In this document: one piece after another, positions 1-7,894 of the stretch
Layout of the letters: each line of letters begins with the position of its first letter
How positions within the stretch are numbered: position 1 is the stretch's first letter
NCBI GenBank assembly: GCA_001599935.1
Contig: BCIJ01000049.1
Location: 70,869-92,767, forward strand
Direction: 5' to 3'
Source of the DNA: Holtermannia corniformis
Taxonomy: Eukaryota > Basidiomycota > Tremellomycetes > Holtermanniales
Length of the DNA: 21,899 bases
Notes under the pieces: generated by a model
What the model saw: only the letters and a program-made list of their open reading frames with translations
Database searches by the model: none
Told to the model about the DNA's origin: nothing
Translations under genes and position numbers: made by a program

Positions 1-58
1 AGCCTACGGCTGCCGATCGGACCGACCGGCCGGAGCCTGACAGGATCCAGGCGGGATC

Positions 59-3000
59 ATGACAGTCCCGCCCCTATCTCCCTCACACTCGTTTGCCGCG
101 CTGGCGCATAAAACTCGGGACCCTCCCGGCGAGGTCCCGTCCCCTGTGGCTGTTCCAGGGGATGCTAGCCGGGGTTCAACTGCTGAGCCCCGGTCTTGCA
201 CCCCTTCGGGTGTAAGTCTGTCTGCTCCTATAATGCTTAAGCTTATCCCACCTCCTCGCCCTAATACCTCTCCTCGCATGGCGTACACCATCACTGGTGA
301 CGCGCCGCTTGCCGTGACCAACTCACTGCATGCTGCGGCGCCACGATGGGCCGAGCTTCTCCGGGATTACCCTGTTCCGGACTTCCCGGCCCTCCTGGAC
401 CGCCTGCTGCGGAACGGTGCGACCCTCGGCACGCCTGCAGACATGCCTCCAATCTCTGTGGCACCGTACAAGCTTGCGCACGACGAATCAGTCTTTCTTC
501 GCGGCGAAATTCAGCGCCGCCTGGCGATCGGCGAGGTCTCAACTCGGACGACCGCGCCGCACGCTGTCACTCCCTTGGCAGTAGTGCCCAAGCCTGGCGG
601 CAAGAAGTACCGGGCGATCCACGATATGCGGGACGTCAACGCCCACGTGCATCGCGATCAGGGGTACCTCAAGTACGATACTGTCGATACGCTCTTGGAC
701 TCGCTCGCAACACTTCCTCGGGGAGTGCTACTCTGGAAGGCCGACCTGGAAAACGCTTTTCGCAATGTCCGATTGGCAGAATCGGCAGTTCCATTGGCGG
801 GATTCATGCTCGACGATGCCGCTTACGTGGACAACTGTCTTCCCATGGGTTCCCGGGTGGCACCATTCGTTTTCAACCTTGTCGCAGAAGCCCTACATTG
901 GATCTTGCAGGCTGCCGGCGTCCGGTGGCTCTCGCACTATCTAGATGACTTCTACGGGGTGGAAACGTCCGTCACCCGGGCTTTGTACGTCATGAGCCTG
1001 TTTGAAAGGGTCTGTGCTCACCTGGGTCTTCCTATCAACCGCGCCAAATTGCTCGGGCCGGCAACGAAGCTCGAGATTCTCGGCATCGAGGTGGACACAG
1101 TCGAGCAGCGGGCGCGGCTGTCAGCCGACCGCCGGCAATCGATCCTTACAACGATCTCCGCGGTGCTCGATCGCGGTAACGCCACAAAACTCGAGCTACA
1201 GCGGATCGCTGGTCTCCTGGTGTTCGCGGGTCGTGTAACACCTTTAGGTCGCGTGTTCCTTCAACGCGTGTGGTCACATATCAAAGCGGCGTCCACCCGT
1301 CGCCGGCGGGTCTCACCGGCGGCCAAGGCCGACTTGCAGTGGTGGGCGGCGCTTCTGCCTACTTGGAACGGGATCTCGTACGCCCCAACCGACCCGGGTC
1401 CCGAGATCCACCTTTGGACCGACGCGAGTGGCGAACTTGGCGGCGGCGGCCACCTGGGACCCGCGGAGACGGCTTGCCGTGCCTTCGCGTACAGTTTCCC
1501 GCGGCGGCATCGAGCCAAGCACATCACATTCAAGGAACTGCATGCGGTGGTGCATGCAGTCGAGCTGTTTGCGGACAAATCTTGGCACGGCGCGAGGGTG
1601 ATCATCCACACGGACAATACGGGCGTCGCGGCGGCGGTCGCGAAAGGCTCCACGCGCATGGCCTCTGCCCAAGCTCTGATCCGGCGTCTGTGGCTCTTCG
1701 CAGCACAAGGCGGCTTCTCCCTGCACACAGTTTGGCTCCCGTCTAAAGAGAATAGCCTCGCTGACGCCCTGTCCCGCTACCAGTGGTCCATCGCTTCTCG
1801 TATCAACCCTCTGGCCACCCACGACGCCCTACGGCGCCGCCGCGCGCGGTCTCGCGATGGCGCCGCCTCCCCTTCCTCCCCGCCAACGCCATCGGTCCCC
1901 TCTCCCTCTCACGACAACGCCTCCCTCTCCCTCCCGACCATTTCGCTCACTCCGTCGGTCTCGACGACCGTACGGCCTATTTTCTCTGGGCTGGCCTCGC
2001 TCCCGGCACCCGCTCCGATTACTCCAAGGCCTTCAACCGTTTCTCGAAGTGGGCCGCCGCTGCCGGTGTCAGGAGCCTCCCTGTCGCTCCCGCAGTCCTC
2101 TGCGCGTTCGCGGCAGCGTTGGCCTCCGACGGGCTCCGTCCCGGCTCGATCCGCAACTACATGGCTGGCCTACGATCCTTCTACATCGATGCCGGCATCG
2201 ACGACCGGTCCTTCGAGTCGCGCCAACTTGCTCGGGTCTTGCGCGGCATTCGACAGAACGCCGGCCACATCCAGCGCCGGGCCAGGCTGCCCATTACCCT
2301 ACCCATCCTCCGCAGCATGCTCCTGGGCCTCCGCTCAATCACCGGTGTTACGCAAAGCGAGCGTACAATGCTGGCCGCGCTCTTCGCCACGGCCTACATC
2401 GGTGGATTCCGCTCGGGGGAGCTCACCTTCGACGTCTTCGACCCGGCGACCCACATGTCCCGGCGCGACATCACCCTCTACGCCTCGTACGCCGTCCTAC
2501 GCCTCCCGTCCTCCAAGACAGACCCCTTCCGCCAGGGAGTCGAGATCGTCATGCCCGCCGCGCCTGCCGGCGCCCTTGTCGACCCGCTTGGCATCCTCCG
2601 CCGCTACTTGGCTGCGACATCGGCTCAGCCGCCGACTGCTCCACTTTTCGCGCGCGACGGTCAGCCCGGCAAGCTGCCCAGATCCTGGATGGTCAGCTGC
2701 ATGCGGCGTGCCCTCGAGCGAGGCGGGGTCCCCTCGGCCAACTATTCGGGCCACTCGTTCCGACGCGGCCTGGCGACCTGGGCAGAGCTCGCTGCCCAGC
2801 TCAGCGACGATGACATCAAGCTTCTCGGCCGATGGTCGTCCTCGGCTGTCAAGCTTTATCAGGCAACCACTCATGCCGAGCTTGCCCGGTTGGCTGGAAC
2901 CGCGCTCTTGCATAACGCCAAAGCGCCGGCCTCGATCGTCCCGCCAGCCCAAGTCTGGTACGGTGACGAGTAGCGCCGAGGCCCAAAAATGCCACTCTAG

Positions 3001-3301
3001 TTCGGAGAGTGGCTGGGACGATCCCCGCATACGAATTCTAGCGCCGGAAGGCAAGGGCAGGGCGCCACTAGTCACTCGATTAGCTAGCGCGCCTGCCCAT
3101 CAGCTCGGGTACGTCCGTCGCCCGTTGTCCACCACTTTGGCTTACGTGGCTCCTCTTCCTCGTCGCAACCGTCCCGCTGCTCCTGGCTATGCCTCCTGGC
3201 CTGTTGGAGCCACGTCCTGCGTCATGCATCACGTGTCTGCCGGTGCGGGCGGGCGGGAACACCTTCGACACGACGCCAGCCGAGCTAAAGCGGTGTGCTA
3301 G
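59..3301 (+). CDS. Retrotransposon reverse transcriptase-RNase H (conserved part to about 1800)
   Basis: An in-frame stop at 38-40 precedes the ATG at 59. The reverse transcriptase spans roughly residues 140-380: PKPGGKKYRAIHD near the finger region, the KADLENAF catalytic motif, and the active-site box YLDD at residues 294-297. RNase H follows at about residues 450-570 with its four acidic positions visible: D455 (WTDASGE), E493 (KELHAV), D519 (HTDNTG) and D569 (NSLADALSR). These copy template RNA into DNA and degrade it. After about residue 575 the translation becomes Ser/Pro/Arg-rich and unlike any domain, because it then overlaps the recombinase in another frame. The frame nevertheless stays open for another 500 codons to 3301. 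The true C-terminus is therefore unclear, and the last 500 residues may be a by-product of GC-rich sequence. Confidence 0.85.
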   Translation: MTVPPLSPSHSFAALAHKTRDPPGEVPSPVAVPGDASRGSTAEPRSCTPSGVSLSAPIMLKLIPPPRPNTSPRMAYTITGDAPLAVTNSLHAAAPRWAELLRDYPVPDFPALLDRLLRNGATLGTPADMPPISVAPYKLAHDESVFLRGEIQRRLAIGEVSTRTTAPHAVTPLAVVPKPGGKKYRAIHDMRDVNAHVHRDQGYLKYDTVDTLLDSLATLPRGVLLWKADLENAFRNVRLAESAVPLAGFMLDDAAYVDNCLPMGSRVAPFVFNLVAEALHWILQAAGVRWLSHYLDDFYGVETSVTRALYVMSLFERVCAHLGLPINRAKLLGPATKLEILGIEVDTVEQRARLSADRRQSILTTISAVLDRGNATKLELQRIAGLLVFAGRVTPLGRVFLQRVWSHIKAASTRRRRVSPAAKADLQWWAALLPTWNGISYAPTDPGPEIHLWTDASGELGGGGHLGPAETACRAFAYSFPRRHRAKHITFKELHAVVHAVELFADKSWHGARVIIHTDNTGVAAAVAKGSTRMASAQALIRRLWLFAAQGGFSLHTVWLPSKENSLADALSRYQWSIASRINPLATHDALRRRRARSRDGAASPSSPPTPSVPSPSHDNASLSLPTISLTPSVSTTVRPIFSGLASLPAPAPITPRPSTVSRSGPPLPVSGASLSLPQSSARSRQRWPPTGSVPARSATTWLAYDPSTSMPASTTGPSSRANLLGSCAAFDRTPATSSAGPGCPLPYPSSAACSWASAQSPVLRKASVQCWPRSSPRPTSVDSARGSSPSTSSTRRPTCPGATSPSTPRTPSYASRPPRQTPSARESRSSCPPRLPAPLSTRLASSAATWLRHRLSRRLLHFSRATVSPASCPDPGWSAACGVPSSEAGSPRPTIRATRSDAAWRPGQSSLPSSATMTSSFSADGRPRLSSFIRQPLMPSLPGWLEPRSCITPKRRPRSSRQPKSGTVTSSAEAQKCHSSSESGWDDPRIRILAPEGKGRAPLVTRLASAPAHQLGYVRRPLSTTLAYVAPLPRRNRPAAPGYASWPVGATSCVMHHVSAGAGGREHLRHDASRAKAVC
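1765..2973 (+). CDS. Retrotransposon tyrosine recombinase
   Basis: This frame is -1 relative to the reverse transcriptase frame. It opens after a TGA at 1762-1764, inside the last RNase H motif, and stops at 2971-2973. Counted from the GTG at 1783, an N-terminal SAM-like DNA-binding domain starts around residue 55 (TRSDYSKAFNRFSKWA). The catalytic domain shows the first Arg at 210 (GGFRSGEL), the HxxR box at H324/R327 (GHSFRRG), a Trp in the usual His/Trp position (LGRWSSS) and the nucleophile Tyr359 (VKLYQ). The enzyme would integrate the cDNA circle. There is no ATG before the DNA-binding domain; the first in-frame one is near 2161, within the domain. Expression must therefore come from a -1 frameshift, splicing, or a non-ATG start. 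I saw no canonical slippery heptamer. Confidence 0.85.
   Translation, partial: RPVPLPVVHRFSYQPSGHPRRPTAPPRAVSRWRRLPFLPANAIGPLSLSRQRLPLPPDHFAHSVGLDDRTAYFLWAGLAPGTRSDYSKAFNRFSKWAAAAGVRSLPVAPAVLCAFAAALASDGLRPGSIRNYMAGLRSFYIDAGIDDRSFESRQLARVLRGIRQNAGHIQRRARLPITLPILRSMLLGLRSITGVTQSERTMLAALFATAYIGGFRSGELTFDVFDPATHMSRRDITLYASYAVLRLPSSKTDPFRQGVEIVMPAAPAGALVDPLGILRRYLAATSAQPPTAPLFARDGQPGKLPRSWMVSCMRRALERGGVPSANYSGHSFRRGLATWAELAAQLSDDDIKLLGRWSSSAVKLYQATTHAELARLAGTALLHNAKAPASIVPPAQVWYGDE
2991..3013. repeat. Perfect hairpin just after the recombinase stop
   Basis: GCCACTCT at 2991-2998 and AGAGTGGC at 3006-3013 are exact reverse complements around a 7-nt loop. The hairpin starts 18 nt after the recombinase stop codon and lies in the non-coding tail of the retroelement. 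It could be a structure in the element's RNA or a recombination-site feature; nothing in the sequence decides between these. Confidence 0.7.
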
Positions 3302-3398
3302 CAACGCTCTAGCAACGTTCTAGCAGGTAGTGGGACAGATAGGCCTTTGCTGCTAGAAGTGCTAGCAGCGCGCTAGCAATAGAAAGCAAACCCTAGCA
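3298..3398. repeat. Helically phased CTAGCA array at the presumed element end
   Basis: CTAGCA occurs at 3298, 3309, 3320, 3362, 3373 and 3393, with a variant CTAGAA at 3353. The first three copies are spaced exactly 11 bp, as are 3362 and 3373, so they face the same side of the helix. The first two units read CTAGCAACG. The array sits between the recombinase and IMP1 and most simply marks the right terminal repeat of the YR retroelement, where recombinase or host protein could bind. That role is inference. Confidence 0.7.
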
Positions 3399-3480
3399 CC
3401 GATGGCTCAACCAGTCTTGTTCCTCCTCGCCTGCTTTGATCAATACCCAGCGCGGTGTACAGCCTAATCACGTCTTCACC

Positions 3481-4140
3481 ATGCCCTACCACTCTCCCTT
3501 TGCCGCCATCAGGCAACCGCTGCTCCGCACGTCGATCACGACGCTCAAACTGCTCTGCACCGTCCACCTCGTCACCACCACGCTCGTCGAGCTCCGGCTC
3601 TGCTCTGGTCTCAGCATGCTCCCCACCCTGTCTCCCAACGGCGACTTTGTGCTCGTGACGCCGCTCGGTACGCCCTCGCGCGGCGCCGTCGTCGTCGCGA
3701 CGAGCCCGATGGACCCCCGACGGACCGTGTGCAAGCGCGTACTCGGGGTCGAAGGCGACATCATCCAAGTCGATCCACGATCGATCAGTAGTCGTAAAGT
3801 CTGGAAATCACTTGCGGATAGTGAGACGGGTCCGGTGGAACTACGAGATCGAGATAGCGAGGGCAGACTGATGGTCTCGGGCGGTCAGAGGGGTGCAGGG
3901 CAGTGGCTCAGGGTTCCAAAGGGTCATGTATGGCTACAGGGCGATAATATGAGCAACTCGACCGATTCGAGGAGTTATGGCCCTGTGCCGGTCGCGTTGC
4001 TCAAGGGCACGGTATTGGCCAGGGTGCGTTTGGCGGGTCACAGCAGGACTGCAGCTGATGCTACCTCCCAGGTGTACCCCAACTTTACATGGCTCGAGAA
4101 CCCAATACGCAAGCTAGAGGATGGCGAGGCGAATGCATAG
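3481..4140 (+). CDS. IMP1: Mitochondrial inner membrane protease subunit 1
   Basis: A single-exon gene for a 219-residue S26-family signal peptidase. It cleaves sorting signals from proteins delivered to the intermembrane space and acts at the outer face of the inner mitochondrial membrane with its partner Imp2. A hydrophobic N-terminal stretch (about residues 19-38) would anchor it. The catalytic Ser45 sits in SMLPTL, the catalytic Lys85 in CKRVLG, and the conserved late box reads GDNMSNSTDSRSYGP. The NSxDSR form matches Imp1. A roughly 30-residue insertion rich in Ser, Asp and Arg separates the Lys box from the late box. The ATG at 3481 is preferred over the in-frame ATG at 3436 because it puts Ser and Lys at family positions. 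The retroelement tail ends just upstream, so its promoter may be partly element-derived. Confidence 0.92.
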   Translation: MPYHSPFAAIRQPLLRTSITTLKLLCTVHLVTTTLVELRLCSGLSMLPTLSPNGDFVLVTPLGTPSRGAVVVATSPMDPRRTVCKRVLGVEGDIIQVDPRSISSRKVWKSLADSETGPVELRDRDSEGRLMVSGGQRGAGQWLRVPKGHVWLQGDNMSNSTDSRSYGPVPVALLKGTVLARVRLAGHSRTAADATSQVYPNFTWLENPIRKLEDGEANA

Positions 4141-4468
4141 CATTGTTGTGTCAAGCTGGCCAGCTATGCGCAGTGTAACAAGGTCTTGGCCTGCACGTTG
4201 ACTGATTGCATACAGGCTCGAGTGTGACAATCGTGCAGTACCGAGTCAGCAACACCGATCACCAATGCGACAGCTGTCGACTGTTCTGCCGGTACCAGAC
4301 GCTCTCAACCCTGTTTAGCGTCAAGTCTGGGCGACTCTCACAGGTATCGCGGCCGTCGCCAACACGAGTCAAATCATGCGGAACGCCAAGGCAGTCAACG
4401 GACACAAGCCATCTCATCACGCAGGGAACGATTCACCACTAGCGACTCAAGCAAGTACCAACCAGCCG
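4141..4468. other. Intergenic, between converging genes
   Basis: This 328-bp stretch lies between IMP1 and the minus-strand paralog A. The two genes converge, so it should hold two 3' UTRs and polyadenylation sites. I saw no conserved coding sequence, RNA gene or repeat in it. Confidence 0.5.
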
Positions 4469-4798
4469 TCACTGATTGAACGGACCATGACTCTCCTCCA
4501 AAGCCCAGTACTCCCCACCCAGATCCTTCAGCTCCTTTGGCAGCTCGAGGCCCTGTGTCTTCCGCGCGCGCAGGACCGAAGTTGCCAGCACGCCTCGGAA
4601 CCCGGCTTGCTCGCGTCCGTTCAAGGAACTGCTGATCGAATTGATCGTCTTAACTACCAGGTCGAGGTCTTCAGTCGCAAAGTCACGACCAAAGTCTTCG
4701 TAGAACAAGTCGATGTCTTGAGGGATGATTGGCTCGTCGCCAAACGTCTCTAGTGCTCTAATTCGGTAAGTCTCTTCGATCTCCTCGCGAGGCGGCAT
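4469..4798 (-). CDS. Small protein of unknown family, paralog A
   Basis: An intronless 109-residue ORF starting at a true ATG (4798). I do not recognise the family. It is clearly homologous to the gene at 5378-5686: a gapless 67-residue core shares 27 identities (about 40%), including FGR(D/E)FATE, a TI pair, VLA..VLR, and a closing GG..W. Such conservation in a six-frame shadow would be very unlikely, so both are probably real genes. The protein is acidic and predicted helical, with no signal peptide or membrane segment. A GCATAAAGC motif on the minus strand at 4844-4852, about 48 nt before the ATG, resembles a TATA box and is shared with paralog B. Its function cannot be stated. Confidence 0.72.
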   Translation of the reverse strand: MPPREEIEETYRIRALETFGDEPIIPQDIDLFYEDFGRDFATEDLDLVVKTINSISSSLNGREQAGFRGVLATSVLRARKTQGLELPKELKDLGGEYWALEESHGPFNQ

Positions 4799-5377
4799 CT
4801 TGTCAGATGTAGGGACGGCAATGGCAAGGCGTCATCTGGGCGCGCTTTATGCTCGACGGGTCGTTGGGCGGTCGCATAGCCCTTTGATGTCCCATCGTGG
4901 TCGAAGCGCATCGCTTGATGGCGTCATCACGAGCTCTCGCCTCGTCCGCACGAAACCCGTGGTCAGTCATGGCGATGCGATGGTCACACTCGGCTTCCAT
5001 CCTCGACCGATCTTGGCAATGTTGCACCAGGCGTGAAAAGATCGGTGGCGCGATTGGGACCGTGGTAGTGGAAAGTCTTCGATCGGCCTTGTTGCGGTCT
5101 TGGCAGCTTCTCAATTGCGGTTCTACGGACCGAGATGGCCGGTGAGCATCGTTCCACCGTGGGTATCAATGGAGTCTGATTGTCGCCCGGAGCATCTGCC
5201 GCCAGCCAGCTTCGACGAAGGCTTGCAGTCTCTCGTCGATCTCGCTGCCTTTGGTGAGTGTACGAGGCGACGGCTGATCGAGCCTCAGAGATTGCCTTGC
5301 AGCGCACAAAGCCGCGCCAAGTGTTCAACGGTAAGCGCAGTGCATCGCCGTGCTCCGACTCGCAGCACCAACAGTGC
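4799..5377. other. Intergenic between the two paralogs
   Basis: This 579-bp stretch is upstream of paralog A and downstream of paralog B, so it should contain the A promoter and the B terminator. I looked for a third, decayed copy of the paralog core (the FATE and VLR boxes) on both strands and did not find one. Open frames exist here but look random in composition. Confidence 0.5.
4843..4850 (-). promoter_or_regulatory. TATA-like box of paralog A
   Basis: ATAAAGCG on the minus strand lies about 45-52 nt before the start codon of paralog A. The same octamer precedes paralog B (5713-5720), and over 12 positions the two sites differ at only two. The shared motif at a similar distance supports a duplicated core promoter. 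Confidence 0.45.
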
Positions 5378-5686
5378 TCAACCACGAGCCCGCATCTCGT
5401 TATCCCAGCCCTGACCTCCCATTGTCACCAACTCGGTCGTCAGTGGCTTACCCCGTCGCTTTTGCTCGCGCAGCACGGCGCACGCTAGAACACTCTTGAA
5501 CGTCTGCTTGTCGGACCCGGGGAACGAATGCGCCACGCCGTCAATCGTCTGTTGGATGCTAGGATACGACTCGGTGGCAAACTCCCTGCCAAACTCTACC
5601 TGGAACCGCGTCATGTCCTGTACGGTGCCCATGTAGGCCTTGACAAAGGCGTCGCTAAGTTGCTGGTGGCGCTCGGTGGATGTCAT
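5378..5686 (-). CDS. Small protein of unknown family, paralog B
   Basis: An intronless ORF of 102 residues from the ATG at 5686. An in-frame GTG at 5713 would add nine residues but is not a normal nuclear start. The core aligns without gaps to paralog A (27 of 67 identical: FGREFATE, TI, VLA.AVLR, GG..W), so this is a tandem duplicate in the same orientation, already well diverged. It is Gln-rich and predicted helical, with no signal peptide or membrane span. A GTATAAAGC box on the minus strand ends about 30 nt before the ATG and matches that of paralog A. Nothing in the sequence points to a function; a lineage-specific cytosolic protein is a neutral guess. Confidence 0.7.
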   Translation of the reverse strand: MTSTERHQQLSDAFVKAYMGTVQDMTRFQVEFGREFATESYPSIQQTIDGVAHSFPGSDKQTFKSVLACAVLREQKRRGKPLTTELVTMGGQGWDNEMRARG

Positions 5687-6326
5687 CGTGTGGGTTCGCT
5701 TGCGCTGGTACACGCTTTATACCTCGCGAGCCTTCGCTGCTAGTCTGAACCTGATCGACAACCACAAGCGCGAGCTCACAGGACGCTATCGACTCCACAA
5801 CGAGGTTTCGACGCCATGACGCGGTCTGCGAGTCTTCGATTCGAAGCGCCTTGGTACCGCAGTGCCAAACCTTGCTCTATCAGTGCTGGAAGGCACTCTT
5901 TCAGCGGGTAGCTGCGAGGACCTGTGTACTCTCTTGCGGCTGCTCTTCGACGGGTAACTCGATGCAAGTTATCACCATGTCATGTCAAGCAAGGTGTCCG
6001 ACCGCCGGGCGTGCAGTCTGCAGTCTGTGTTGTCAGTGTGACCCGCACGGTCGGGCGACGTTGCCATCTTATCAGCGCTCGACTACGCACGCACGCACCG
6101 ACCTGTATCCTGACCGCCGTCGTTGGCGTCGACTGTAGTCTGCCCGCGCACTCGTACCAGTCCCTTCAAGCCAGGCTAGCGAGTAAAGTGACTGACAGTT
6201 CGCATACACCATGCGAAAGGAAGCCGTGGTCGTGGTCGTCGGGATACGCTCCGCAAGTGGTGCACCGTTCATCCGCAATGCAATGCTATCCTTCCGTTCC
6301 TTTCGCCCGTTTATGCGCCTACACAA
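5687..6326. other. Intergenic between HEM13 and paralog B
   Basis: This 640-bp stretch is downstream of HEM13 and upstream of paralog B (both minus). Apart from the TATA-like box next to paralog B, I see only short open frames without homology and minor short repeats such as two adjoining GCAGTCT units near 6013. No RNA gene was recognised. Confidence 0.5.
5713..5720 (-). promoter_or_regulatory. TATA box of paralog B
   Basis: The minus strand reads GTATAAAGCG here, about 27-34 nt before the ATG at 5686. It includes a canonical TATAAA (5716-5721) and the octamer shared with paralog A. The short distance implies a very short 5' UTR. Confidence 0.5.
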
Positions 6327-7781
6327 TCAAAGCCACTCTCTCGGCGTCTTCAAAACGTCCAAGAGATCAGCTTCGCGCCCTCCGGAGCCCATGTCGGACA
6401 TGTATTCCCACCGGGCCGTTTCGGGCAGACTGTAGTGTGGCTGTGAGCGAACGCTACGGGACGAGCGAAAGACTGACCTCATGAGGATACTCTCAATCCT
6501 CGCGCCCGGGGTCATGAGCCCGAATTTGGTACCGCGGTCATAGACGAGGTTGAACTCTACGTAGCGTCCTCGACGGAGCAGCTGCCATCGTCGTTGGTGA
6601 TCTGTAAACGGATCGTCTTTGTGTTTCGCCAACAGCGGGAGATAGGCCGGGATGAACGCGGTGCTGACCGTCTGGACGAAGCGGAAGATGTCGGTTTGGG
6701 ATTGGCCAGAGGTGGCCGAGAGGTCGTCGAAGAAGATGCCGCCGATGCCACGGGTTTCGTTGCGGTGCGGAAGGTAGAAATACTTGTCGCACCAGGGTTT
6801 GAACGACGGGTAGTAGGCTGCATCGTGGGTTGAGCAGGCTTTCTCGAGCGTGCGGTGGAAATGCGCGGCGTCGTCTGGGTACAGGTAGGACGGCGTGAGG
6901 TCGGTCCCGCCGCCGAACCAGCTTGTCAGAGGTGGTTTGGGGTTGTCGGGAGTCGAAGTGGGATCGTCGATTTCAAAGTAGCGATAGTTTGCGTGCACGG
7001 TCGGTGCGTGCGGGTTCCAAGGGTGGAGCACTAGGCTGATCCCGGCCGCGAAGAAAGGGAGTGAGCCTGTGGGTTCAGGCATGTCGGCGTGGTCTGCCCT
7101 CATCTGCTTGATAGCTGCGGGCGGGAGCATGCCGTGCACGATTGAAATGTTGACGCCGGCCTTTTCAAGCACACGGCCGTTGCTGAGCACACAGCTCGAG
7201 CCTTCACCGCCTTCGGGACGGATCCAGTGATCGCGCTTGAACACGACCTGGGCGTCTGCCGCGGCCAGAGGCGACGGCGTAGAGGTCGCTTCGAGCTGTT
7301 CGAGCGAGCTGACAATCTCGTTCTGGAGTTGCTTTATCCAACCCGTCATTCGAACGCGCATCGGGTTCTGCGAGCTCAGCGAGTGCTCGAGACCAACGCC
7401 GCGCGGCTCACCCTCTCATCGTCGTATTCTGGCACGTCGACAGGTTCAAACGTCGTACCGAGCGGTTCGACGCGTTCGAGCGCTGGTGCTCCATCGCAGT
7501 GGACGTGCTGCGGCGGTCAGTCTGTAGCTTGGTGCCGTCCGACGCAACGCACATGAGCGTCGTGCCATCGCTTGTAGATGACTATGGATGCTGCAGTCGC
7601 AAAGCCGAGAGCTGCAGGCAGAGCGAGCGAGCGCCCACCCGCTCGTGGGTTCGAGTTGAACGAGTATGACCTCGGTCCTGGTGAACAATGTCAGTGAGCG
7701 GCTCGTCGGTGTAGACGACGTACCGGGTGCTCTGAGCGCCGTGAGCTTGGACGAGGACGCTCGGAGTGATCTCGCGAGCAT
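6327..7781 (-). CDS. HEM13: Coproporphyrinogen III oxidase, oxygen-dependent
   Basis: Five exons in coding order: 7724-7781, 7553-7677, 7412-7507, 6478-7367, 6327-6429. Introns of 46, 45, 44 and 48 nt yield 423 residues. The enzyme oxidatively decarboxylates coproporphyrinogen III to protoporphyrinogen IX in haem synthesis, using O2. Family signatures are TSWFGGGTDLTP (residues 241-252), HRNETRGIGGIFFDD (about 294-308), YVEFNLVYDRGTKFGL (about 362-377) and, across the last junction, RIESILM-SLPETARWEY. The first exons encode an Arg/Ser-rich presequence (MLARSLRASSSKL) and a short hydrophobic stretch (PAALGFATAASIVI), indicating mitochondrial delivery, whereas yeast Hem13 is cytosolic. The 48-nt last intron has no stop and keeps frame, so retention would add 16 residues inside the conserved C-terminal motif. 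It diverges from COQ8 over 113 bp. Confidence 0.93.
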
Positions 7782-7894
7782 GCTGGTTGATGGCAACGAT
7801 GGATGGTCAAACGGCGATGCACCGCCGGATCCCTTCAGCCGTCCTGTCCGACCCGACGACGGTATCATCGGACGGGATAGGGAACAGCGCCGAC
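7782..7894. promoter_or_regulatory. Short divergent promoter of HEM13 and COQ8
   Basis: Only 113 bp separate the two chosen start codons, so the genes must share or overlap promoter elements. I see no clear TATA or CCAAT box. An imperfect inverted repeat (CCGACGACGG ... ATCATCGG, about 7854-7871) is the only structure. The COQ8 frame is open back to an ATG at 7766, which would overlap HEM13 exon 1, so the real boundary depends on transcript starts. Confidence 0.5.

Larger units (their letters stand above)
1..3400 (+). mobile_element. YR retrotransposon (DIRS/Ngaro-like), left end outside the window
   Basis: The element encodes, in order, reverse transcriptase, RNase H and a tyrosine recombinase, with no integrase or protease. 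This is the hallmark order of DIRS/Ngaro-type retrotransposons, which insert through the recombinase and make no target duplication. No methyltransferase-like domain fits between RNase H and the recombinase, since the two nearly abut; this favours a Ngaro-like over a DIRS1-like element (inference). A gag-like ORF and the left terminal repeat would lie before position 1. All catalytic residues seen are intact and neither main frame has a stop, so the copy looks young. The right end is estimated from the last CTAGCA motif near 3398 and is not proven. The split or inverted terminal repeats cannot be tested without the left end. Confidence 0.85.
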
